This document shows, in pieces, positions 1-5,247 of a stretch of DNA of 7,762 bases (within the stretch, counting starts at the first letter, position 1; the number at the start of each line of letters is the position of its first letter). This stretch comes from Halococcaceae archaeon. GTDB taxonomy: Archaea > Halobacteriota > Halobacteria > Halobacteriales > Halalkalicoccaceae. Position numbers and translations under genes: made by a program. The stretch is taken from the NCBI GenBank assembly GCA_007128515.1, contig SKXI01000141.1, positions 1 to 7,762 of the forward strand, given 5' to 3'. The notes below the pieces were generated by a model. The model made no database searches. It saw only the letters and a list, made by a program, of their open reading frames with translations, and was not told where the DNA came from.

Positions 1-1807
1 CGCGCCGGCCCTTCACGAACTTGATCGAGCCGACGACGAGGTGGCCACCGCCCTCGACGCCTGCCCCGGTCGTCTCCTCGACGAGTTCGGTGACCATGCG
101 GGGGATGTCGAGGCGGACGCCGTCGCTTCGGAGCACCGCGAAGTCGGGGCCGACGCCGATCGTGATCACCGGGTCGTCGCCGGTCTCCTCGACGACGCGG
201 TCGTGGACCGCGCCCGTGGTCGTCCCTGGCGCGGGATACGTAAAGCGGTGGGCGTGCTCCTCGACGTCGATCCGACAGAGGTGTGCGCCGTTCTCCAACC
301 GGCTGCGCTCCGCGTGCGGCAACACCGCGTCGAGCTGGACGTCGACGTCGCGCCCCGCACGCTCGGCGAGGAACGAGACGAGCTCTCGGTGGCGGGCCTC
401 GTCGTCGCAGTCGACGTTGAGCACGTCGGTGATCACGGGTTGCCCGGCGTTGTACTTCAGCCAGTGGGCGGCGTAGTCGAGCGCGTCGCTGATCTCGTGG
501 ACGTCCTCGGTCTCGTAGCCCGCCTCCCCCGCCAGCGCGAGGTAGTCGTCCATCGCGCTCGCGGACGAGCGATCGGAGACCCCCGCGACGGCGGGGACGT
601 GGCCGAGCTCCTCCGTGACGGATGGATCGATCATCCGGGCGAGTTCGACACAGAGCATTCCCGTGGTGATACGGTAGTCCTCGCCGTGGAGGTATGGATT
701 GACGTGGGCGGCGAGCAGCGGGTCGACCGCCTCCGGGTCCGGGTGGTGGTGGTCGATGGCGACGATCGGGATGTCGTAGTGAGACAGCGTGCGGTAGGCG
801 GGGACGTCCTCCTCGGTCGAGCCGTTGTCGAGCATGAGGAGGAGCGGGAGCTTCTGTCCGTGGCGGGCACGATCGGCGAGCGAGTAGTTCAGGTCGCGAG
901 TCGCGTCCTCCATCTCGTAGAACGGTGCCTTGCTCGGCGAGCGCTTGAGCAGGTGGCGCGTGGCGTCGTCGTCCTCGTGGACCTCGTCGATGAACCGACG
1001 GAGCGCGAGCGCGAGCGGCACCGCCGCGCACATCCCGTCGCCGTCGGCGTGGTGGCGCATCCGGATCGGCCGGCCCTCCAGCACCATCCGGCGAAGCAGC
1101 GTGGCGACCTCTCGGAGGTCCGAGAGCAGCGGTTCCATCGCCGGCCACTCGACGAGCGGGTCGACGTCGTGGGGGGTCGCACGCTCGTCGATCGCGGCGT
1201 CGAGGCGCGCTCTGATCTCCGCCTCGTCCTCGCCGGAGAGCGCCGTGATCGACTCGATCTCGACCTGCGTCGCGCCCTCTCGACGCTCGACGGTTCCGCT
1301 CGCGTGGACGACGTCGCCGACCGCTATCTCGGGGTGTGCTCGGACGCCCGCCGCCTCGAACGCGGCACACGGGACGATCCCCGTCGAATCGGCGATCTGG
1401 AAGATCGTCGGACCGCCGGTCTGTTTGATCTGGACGACCTCGCCCTCGATGTCGACCTCGTCGCCCGCTTCGAGGTCGTCCACGCCGGTGACCTCGTAGT
1501 CGTGATCGACGGCAACGACCGAGGCCTCGTCGAGGTCGACCCCCGCGGGCGAGAAGGCGACGTCACCGTTCTCTCGGATCTGATCGAGGGTGACGACGAA
1601 CCGATCACCGACGGCGTAGCTCTCTTCGAGCGTCGACTCGTGGACGAGCCCGGAGACGTGATCGGAGAGGTCGACGAAGACGCCGTACTCGACGACGCCG
1701 TTGACCGTCCCGATGTACGCGAGATCCTCCTCGACGTCAGCGATCGTGCAGTCGGCCGCGAGATCGTGGACGACGAACTCGCCGTCCGGATCCGTGTGAG
1801 AAACCAT
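1..1807 (-). CDS. RecJ-like DHH/DHHA1 phosphoesterase with N-terminal S1 and OB domains (3' end cut by window)
   Basis: This is a predicted single-strand nuclease or phosphoesterase of the archaeal RecJ-like group, probably acting on DNA or RNA ends in the cytoplasm. I translated 602 codons from the ATG at 1807 down to position 2 with no stop; the C-terminus lies outside the window. Domains in order are an S1 RNA-binding fold (about residues 30-86), an OB fold (about 112-190), a helical linker, DHH (about 244-440) and DHHA1 (about 500 to the end). Metal-binding motifs are intact: HHADGDG at 252-258, DNG at 327-329, DHHH at 352-355 and D412. The DHHA1 signature GGGH sits at 586-589. The architecture resembles COG1107, but the DnaJ-type zinc finger usual at that family's N-terminus is absent, and the frame upstream of the ATG encodes no CxxC pair. 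A TATA-like box about 27 nt upstream supports the start. The gene is divergent from the JAMM gene. The family is secure; its substrate cannot be read from sequence. Confidence 0.93.
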   Translation of the reverse strand, partial: MVSHTDPDGEFVVHDLAADCTIADVEEDLAYIGTVNGVVEYGVFVDLSDHVSGLVHESTLEESYAVGDRFVVTLDQIRENGDVAFSPAGVDLDEASVVAVDHDYEVTGVDDLEAGDEVDIEGEVVQIKQTGGPTIFQIADSTGIVPCAAFEAAGVRAHPEIAVGDVVHASGTVERREGATQVEIESITALSGEDEAEIRARLDAAIDERATPHDVDPLVEWPAMEPLLSDLREVATLLRRMVLEGRPIRMRHHADGDGMCAAVPLALALRRFIDEVHEDDDATRHLLKRSPSKAPFYEMEDATRDLNYSLADRARHGQKLPLLLMLDNGSTEEDVPAYRTLSHYDIPIVAIDHHHPDPEAVDPLLAAHVNPYLHGEDYRITTGMLCVELARMIDPSVTEELGHVPAVAGVSDRSSASAMDDYLALAGEAGYETEDVHEISDALDYAAHWLKYNAGQPVITDVLNVDCDDEARHRELVSFLAERAGRDVDVQLDAVLPHAERSRLENGAHLCRIDVEEHAHRFTYPAPGTTTGAVHDRVVEETGDDPVITIGVGPDFAVLRSDGVRLDIPRMVTELVEETTGAGVEGGGHLVVGSIKFVKGRR

Positions 1808-1831
1808 TTCTGTGCGGATTTTGGGGGCCTC

Positions 1832-1851
1832 CCGTTTAACGGTTGTCAAAC
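1832..1851 (-). promoter_or_regulatory. Putative promoter of the RecJ-like gene, within an imperfect inverted repeat
   Basis: Read on the minus strand, GTTAAAC at 1840-1834 lies about 27-33 nt upstream of the ATG at 1807. This is the spacing expected of an archaeal TATA box serving a leaderless or nearly leaderless haloarchaeal transcript. The same box is one arm of an imperfect palindrome, GTTTAAC-ggtt-GTCAAAC (1834-1851, one mismatch between arms), so a dimeric regulator could compete with TBP here. The assignment rests on position and AT-richness in GC-rich surroundings, not on mapped transcripts. Confidence 0.45.
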
Positions 1852-1866
1852 GAGGGGCGATGCCGC

Positions 1867-1878
1867 AAGGCTTAGCAC
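1867..1878 (+). promoter_or_regulatory. Putative promoter of the JAMM-ribL operon
   Basis: The stretch AAGGCTTAGC is centred about 27 nt before the ATG at 1900, the usual distance of a BRE/TATA element from the start of a leaderless haloarchaeal mRNA. No convincing Shine-Dalgarno sequence precedes that ATG, which fits leaderless initiation. With the opposing box at 1834-1840, it makes the 92-bp gap a divergent promoter region. Confidence 0.45.
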
Positions 1879-1899
1879 CCAGAGTCGTCCAGTAAGGGT

Positions 1900-2415
1900 A
1901 TGGGCCTGTTCCGGTCGCCGTTTCGCTCCCGCGAGGTGCTCGGCATCGCCGCCGACACCCTCGAGTTCGCCCTCCGGGCGTCGGAGGAGGCACACCCGAA
2001 CGAGTACATGGGTCTGCTCCGCGGCGAGGACGCCCGCGACCTCGGCCTCGACCGGGACGGCCTCGTGATCACCGACGTGCTGTTCATTCCGGGTACCGAA
2101 ACGAACCCGGTCAGCGCCACCGTGAAGAACAGCGCCATCCCGAACGACTCTCGAGAGGTCGGCTCGGTCCACTCACACCCCAACGGCGTGCTCCGTCCGA
2201 GCGACGCCGACCTGGCTACCTTCACCCGCGGCTCGGTCCACGTCATCATCGGGGCGCCGTACGGGAGAGACGACTGGAGGGCGTTCGACTCCGACGGCTA
2301 CGAGACGAATCTCGACGTGCTCTCGGTCACCCTGCCCGAGGACGACGCCTTCTTCGACTTCGACCAGAACGACATCGACGAGGAGCTCAGACGCGAGGAC
2401 CGCCCCCGATGGTGA
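1900..2415 (+). CDS. JAMM/MPN+ zinc metalloprotease (Mov34/MPN/PAD-1 family, probable desampylase-type)
   Basis: This is a predicted zinc isopeptidase. Archaeal JAMM proteins of this type remove ubiquitin-like SAMP modifiers from conjugated or linear fusions; that role is inferred from the family. The 171-residue protein is a single MPN domain with a complete JAMM motif: catalytic E35 in NEYMGLL, then H91-S-H93 followed by seven residues, S101 and D104 (HSHP...SDAD). All zinc ligands and the catalytic glutamate are present, so it should be active rather than a structural MPN protein. The last 25 or so residues form a charged, mostly acidic tail. The ATG at 1900 is chosen for the promoter spacing and because the fold begins soon after. 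Its stop overlaps the ribL start by 7 nt, so the two are probably co-transcribed and translationally coupled. Substrate specificity is unknown. Confidence 0.92.
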   Translation: MGLFRSPFRSREVLGIAADTLEFALRASEEAHPNEYMGLLRGEDARDLGLDRDGLVITDVLFIPGTETNPVSATVKNSAIPNDSREVGSVHSHPNGVLRPSDADLATFTRGSVHVIIGAPYGRDDWRAFDSDGYETNLDVLSVTLPEDDAFFDFDQNDIDEELRREDRPRW

Positions 2416-2837
2416 GACGCGTCGTCGCCCAGGGTACCTTCGACCTGCTGCATCCCGGTCACGTCCACTACCTCGAAGACGCCGCCGCGATGGGCGACTT
2501 TCTGACAGTAATCGTCGCCAGACGGACGAACGTCACCCACAAACCCCAACCGATCGTCCCCGGTCCGCAGCGCCGCCGCATGATCGAAGCGCTGGAGGTC
2601 GTCGATGAGGCGATCCTCGGCCACGAGGAGGACATCTTCGTCCCGATCGAACGGATCGACCCCGACGTGATCGTCCTCGGCTACGACCAGCACCACGACG
2701 AGCGGATGATCGAGGGCGCTCTCAGGGAGCGCGGGATCGACTGCGAGCTCGCCCGGGCGTCGCCGATGGAGGGCGACGGCGAGCGGCTGCTCTCGACGGG
2801 CCAGATCATCGACCGGATCTGCGAGCGTCGGTGTTGA
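2409..2837 (+). CDS. ribL: Archaeal FAD synthetase (FMN adenylyltransferase) RibL
   Basis: Transfers AMP from ATP to FMN to give FAD and pyrophosphate, the last step of flavin cofactor synthesis in archaea, in the cytoplasm. The 142-residue protein is a single cytidylyltransferase-like nucleotidyltransferase domain. The nucleotide-binding signature [14 protein letters not shown] is at 9-22 with HxGH at 15-18, the RibL-like block around [12 protein letters not shown] is at 51-62, GYDQHHD is at 91-97, and the ISSTxI-like motif appears as LSTGQII at 128-134. The length is typical. Cysteines occur at 112, 138 and 142 near the C-terminus; characterised archaeal RibL depends on reduced C-terminal cysteines, so these may matter. 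The ATG lies inside the last codons of the JAMM gene (ATGGTGA), with a GAGG ten nucleotides upstream. A related glycerol-3-phosphate cytidylyltransferase is the main alternative but fits less well. Confidence 0.93.
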   Translation: MVRRVVAQGTFDLLHPGHVHYLEDAAAMGDFLTVIVARRTNVTHKPQPIVPGPQRRRMIEALEVVDEAILGHEEDIFVPIERIDPDVIVLGYDQHHDERMIEGALRERGIDCELARASPMEGDGERLLSTGQIIDRICERRC

Positions 2838-2909
2838 GCGAGGTGTAGAAACGGGACAGAGAGTTCTCCCCACGCCGGGCGCGCTCGATGACCGCTTCGT
2901 TTCTCACTT

Positions 2910-2926
2910 CGTAACGGAGACGTAAC
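2910..2926 (+). promoter_or_regulatory. CGTAAC direct repeat upstream of vapB (candidate antitoxin operator)
   Basis: CGTAAC occurs at 2910-2915 and again at 2921-2926, 11 bp apart start to start, i.e. on one DNA face. It lies immediately before the GTG start of a ribbon-helix-helix type antitoxin gene. Such antitoxins commonly bind short repeats at their own promoter and autoregulate. A weak TATA-like TTTCTC lies near 2899-2904, about 27 nt before the start. The repeat is visible; its use as an operator is inferred. Confidence 0.35.
2916..2919 (+). promoter_or_regulatory. Shine-Dalgarno GGAG for the GTG start of vapB
   Basis: GGAG ends nine nucleotides before the GTG at 2929 and supports that non-ATG start. 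It sits between the two CGTAAC copies, so operator and ribosome-binding signals overlap. Confidence 0.5.
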
Positions 2927-2928
2927 AG

Positions 2929-3159
2929 GTGGCGACCGACGTGATCCGAATCTCGAAAGAGGCGGAAGAACGACTCGAAGCCCGACAGCGTGAGAACGTG
3001 CGTTTCACCGACGTCGTGATCCGACTGACCGACCGCGACGACGACGTCGACCGGTTCATCGGGAAGTACGTGGATATCGACCTCGGAGCGGGCGTCGAAG
3101 CCGTCGACGAACGCGCCGACCGCGATCTCCGTGATTCCATAGAGGGTGTTCGTCGATAG
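2929..3159 (+). CDS. vapB: VapB-type antitoxin (archaeal CopG/ribbon-helix-helix-like family, COG1753/DUF217-like)
   Basis: This is the predicted antitoxin of a type II toxin-antitoxin pair: it would bind and block the PIN-domain RNase encoded just downstream and repress its own promoter. The 76-residue protein starts at a GTG preceded by GGAG. Residues about 4-35 (DVIRIS followed by helices through RLTDR) match the short N-terminal DNA-binding part of archaeal VapB antitoxins; the acidic remainder (about 36-76) would form the toxin-wrapping tail. Its final codons overlap the toxin frame by 14 nt, the usual coupled arrangement. Codon choice uses more GAA and CGA than the flanking housekeeping genes, suggesting accessory or transferred DNA. 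It stands 91 bp after ribL with its own candidate promoter. The frame is intact although its partner is interrupted. Family assignment rests on pattern and context. Confidence 0.8.
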   Translation: MATDVIRISKEAEERLEARQRENVRFTDVVIRLTDRDDDVDRFIGKYVDIDLGAGVEAVDERADRDLRDSIEGVRR

Positions 3160-3535
3160 CGGTTTCCTCGCCGACCTCTGACGCGGTCACGAGGAAGCAG
3201 TCGAGTTCTACGAGGCGAACGCCCACGCCGAGTTCAGTGCCTCGACGACCGTCGCCTACGAACTGTTCGGCGGGCCGGTCGAACGGGGTGCGGGCGACCT
3301 CGTAACCGAGTTACAGCACGACCCCGACTGGGTCGACTTCGTTCCGTTTTCGGTCGAAGACGCCGCCGAAACCGCCCGCATCGAGAACGAGCTCGTCGGA
3401 CGCGGCGACCGGATCCGGGTCCCCGATACGACGATCGCTGCAGTGGCTCGCAGTCGAGGCGAACGGCTCGTCGCTACGGACGAACGCTTCGAGCGAGTGG
3501 CCGGTCTCGAGTACACGGAGTTCCGCTCGGAGTGA
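3146..3535 (+). pseudogene. vapC: VapC PIN-domain toxin interrupted by an in-frame TGA at codon 12
   Basis: The frame from GTG at 3146 to TGA at 3533-3535 would encode a 129-residue PIN-domain endoribonuclease of normal VapC length. It reads VFVDSGFLADL, then TGA (3179-3181), then RGHEEAVEFYEANA and the complete remaining domain with no frameshift. All four PIN catalytic acids are present: D4, E39 (AYELFGG), D94 (VPDTTIAA) and D112 (ATDERF). Relatives usually carry leucine or another residue at the stop position (FLxDLLRG), so one base change such as TTA to TGA explains it. The next in-frame GTG is far downstream and would lose D4 and E39, so reinitiation would not give an active toxin. The GTG start overlaps vapB; an in-frame TAG at 3140-3142 rules out a more distant start. 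Most likely a recent pseudogene; a sequencing error or stop readthrough are the alternatives. Confidence 0.85.
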
Positions 3536-3615
3536 ATCGTATCCTGTACCGACCGTCGCTCGGGGCGAGTCGTTCGGCGCGGAGAGCCGGACCGCGACCC
3601 GAGAACGCCCCGACG
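3536..3615. other. 80-bp convergent intergenic gap
   Basis: This gap lies between the 3' end of the vapC frame and the 3' end of the aminotransferase gene. I see only a very short CTCG/CGAG stem near 3559-3569 and no T-run, so no terminator can be supported. Confidence 0.5.
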
Positions 3616-4764
3616 TTACAGATAGCCCTCGGTCGAGAGCCGGTCGACCGCCTCGCGCAGTCGCTCCTCGCTGTTCGCATACGAGAAGCGGGCGTAGCCG
3701 GGCGCGCCGAAGGCGCTTCCGGGAACCGTCGCGACGTGGGCCTCCGAGAGCGCGTTCTCACACCAGTTCTGGTCGTTCGGGTCCACGGGAACCATCAGGT
3801 AGAACGCACCCTGGGGTACCGAGACCGAGACGCCCCGGTCTTCCAGCAGGTCGATCACGAGCGCACGTCTCGCCTCGAACGCCTCGACCATCTCCGCGAC
3901 CGAGTCGTCGGTGTTCCGGAGCGCCTCGACGCCCGCGTGCTGGACGAAGTTCGTCGCACACGAGACCGAGTGTGAGTGGAGTTTCCCCGCCTCCGAGACG
4001 AGCTCCTCCGGCGCGGCGAGGTAGCCCAGCCGCCAGCCGGTCATCGAGTAGGCCTTCGAGAAGCCGTTGATCGTGACCGTCCGCTCTCTCATACCCTCGA
4101 GCGAGGCGAGTGGGACCGCCTCGCGACCGTAGGTGATTCGCTCGTAGATCTCGTCGCTGATCATCGTCACGTCGTGGGAGACCGCGAGGTCGCGCACGCC
4201 CCGCAAGGCGGTCTCGGAGTAGACCGCTCCCGTCGGGTTGCTCGGCGAGTTCACCACCAGGAGAGCGGTCTCGTCGGTGATCACCGTCGAGAGCATGTCG
4301 AGGGCCGGTTCGAGCGCGAAGTCGTGACGCGCGAGATCGACCCTGGTCAGCTCGCCCCCGGCGAGTTTCGCCATCGCCTCGTAGGAGACCCACGCCGGAT
4401 CCAGCAGGACGACCTCGTCGCCCTCGTCGATCAGCGTCTGGAAGGTCTCGTAGAGCGCCTGTTTCCCACCCGGCGTGACGATCACCTCCTCCGGGGCGTA
4501 CGCTACCCCGTCGGCGGTGAGCTTCTCGGCGATCGCCTCGCGCAGTTCGGGGATCCCCTTCGAGGCCGTGTAGCCCGTGTGCCCCCCGTCCATCGCCCGC
4601 TTGCCCGCCTCGATGACGTTCTCGGGCGTGGGGAAGTCGGGCTCGCCGACGCTCAGGTCGACGACGTCCGCGCCGTCTGCTCTCAACTCCGAGGCGAGGC
4701 TGCTGATCGCGAGCGTCGCGCTCGGCTCTACCCGTCCGATCCGGTCTGCGAACTGGAAACTCAT
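3616..4764 (-). CDS. PLP-dependent class I/II aminotransferase (aspartate aminotransferase-like)
   Basis: This is a cytoplasmic pyridoxal-phosphate enzyme that moves amino groups between an amino acid and a 2-oxo acid, most likely of the aspartate aminotransferase Ib-like group. The 382-residue length is typical for fold type I. Visible landmarks are the substrate-side GEPDF (40-44), the phosphate-binding TPGGKQALY (97-105), SNPTG (175-179) with N176, D204 and Y207 in SDEIYE, the Schiff-base K237 in NGFSKAYSMTGWRLGY, and R359 in the C-terminal domain for the substrate carboxylate. The ATG at 4764 overlaps the ribH stop as ATGA and has GGAG eight nucleotides upstream, so it is the second gene of a coupled unit. 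Exact substrate (aspartate, aromatic or other) cannot be decided from motifs. Pairing with ribH does not by itself imply a flavin role. Confidence 0.94.
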   Translation of the reverse strand: MSFQFADRIGRVEPSATLAISSLASELRADGADVVDLSVGEPDFPTPENVIEAGKRAMDGGHTGYTASKGIPELREAIAEKLTADGVAYAPEEVIVTPGGKQALYETFQTLIDEGDEVVLLDPAWVSYEAMAKLAGGELTRVDLARHDFALEPALDMLSTVITDETALLVVNSPSNPTGAVYSETALRGVRDLAVSHDVTMISDEIYERITYGREAVPLASLEGMRERTVTINGFSKAYSMTGWRLGYLAAPEELVSEAGKLHSHSVSCATNFVQHAGVEALRNTDDSVAEMVEAFEARRALVIDLLEDRGVSVSVPQGAFYLMVPVDPNDQNWCENALSEAHVATVPGSAFGAPGYARFSYANSEERLREAVDRLSTEGYL

Positions 4765-5165
4765 TGGTAGCTCTCCGCGAGGTCGATCGCGCTCTCGACC
4801 GCCGTCCCGGCGTTGCCGATCCGGGCGCGCGCCTGGTCGGGGTTCATCCCCGGACCCGTGATCCCGAGCGTGACGGGCGTGTCCCGCTCGAGGCTCACCT
4901 CCGTGAGGCCGGTCGCGGCCGCACGCGCGATCACCTGATCGTGGTCCGTCTCGCCGGTGACGATCGCCCCGATCACGGTGACGGCGTCGACGTCCTCCCT
5001 GCGAGCGAGCCTGTCTGCCGCGAGCGGCGTGTCGTACGCGCCGGGTACCGAAAGCGTCTCGGCGATCTCCGCCCCACCCGCCTCGGCGGCCTCGTGCGCT
5101 CTCTCCGCCATCTCCTCGGTGACGGAGGCGTTGAAGCGCGAGACGACGAGTCCGAGCGTGATCAT
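4761..5165 (-). CDS. ribH: 6,7-dimethyl-8-ribityllumazine synthase RibH
   Basis: Condenses 5-amino-6-ribitylamino-uracil with 3,4-dihydroxy-2-butanone 4-phosphate to give 6,7-dimethyl-8-ribityllumazine, the penultimate step to riboflavin. The 134-residue protein is a single lumazine synthase domain. It shows FN at 11-12 for ring binding, VPGAYDTPLA at 40-49, GAIVTGETDHDQVI at 66-79 carrying the general acid/base H75, GITG at 101-104 and the C-terminal GNAGTAVESA helix. I place the start at the ATG at 5165. The frame stays open further upstream, but that part is unlike the family, and a TATA-like ACTTAG about 27 nt before this ATG fits a leaderless message. The stop overlaps the aminotransferase start (ATGA). 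Divergent from agl23 across 82 bp. Confidence 0.95.
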   Translation of the reverse strand: MITLGLVVSRFNASVTEEMAERAHEAAEAGGAEIAETLSVPGAYDTPLAADRLARREDVDAVTVIGAIVTGETDHDQVIARAAATGLTEVSLERDTPVTLGITGPGMNPDQARARIGNAGTAVESAIDLAESYQ

Positions 5166-5186
5166 AGGTGATGCTGGCCCGCCGGG

Positions 5187-5197
5187 GTCTAAGTCCT
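5187..5197 (-). promoter_or_regulatory. Putative promoter of the ribH-aminotransferase unit
   Basis: On the minus strand, GGACTTAGACC is centred about 27 nt upstream of the ribH ATG at 5165. It resembles the CTTAG element in front of the JAMM gene at the same spacing and is the only AT-rich patch in this part of the gap on that strand. It supports the short RibH start. Confidence 0.45.
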
Positions 5198-5215
5198 TGC
5201 CGTTCAGGAGGGGAA

Positions 5216-5227
5216 GGGTTTCAACCC
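5216..5227 (+). promoter_or_regulatory. Putative agl23 promoter inside a small palindrome
   Basis: GTTTCAA at 5218-5224 lies about 27 nt before the ATG at 5248, suitable for a TATA-like box of a leaderless transcript. It is flanked by perfect arms, GGGTT (5216-5220) and AACCC (5223-5227), and followed by CCCCGGGG at 5227-5234. The palindrome could be an operator or chance in GC-rich DNA. Confidence 0.35.
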
Positions 5228-5247
5228 CCCGGGGCCCTCTCCCGGTG

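Noticed and set aside
41..2068. Long plus-strand open frame of 675 codons
   Set aside because: It is antisense to the RecJ-like gene, with Arg/Val/Asp-rich low-complexity translation and no recognisable domain. The opposite strand has complete S1, OB and DHH motifs. It arises from high GC and codon bias.
2298..2873. Minus-strand open frame of 191 codons opposite ribL and the JAMM gene end
   Set aside because: Low-complexity antisense translation; ribL on the plus strand has all its nucleotidyltransferase motifs.
3179..3181. TGA in vapC as a selenocysteine codon
   Set aside because: No selenocysteine system is expected in haloarchaea, the position is not a catalytic PIN residue, and no insertion element is evident; a nonsense change is simpler.
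3559..3572. Hairpin terminator between vapC and the aminotransferase gene
   Set aside because: The stem is only about four base pairs and no T-run follows on either strand.
3976..4770. Plus-strand open frame of 264 codons opposite the aminotransferase
   Set aside because: Arg/Gly/Asp-rich shadow of a minus-strand gene with an intact PLP active site.
4957..5247. N-terminal extension of Agl23 upstream of 5248
   Set aside because: It is Ser/Ala/Pro-rich and lies antisense to ribH; the family's first membrane helix follows the ATG at 5248 closely.
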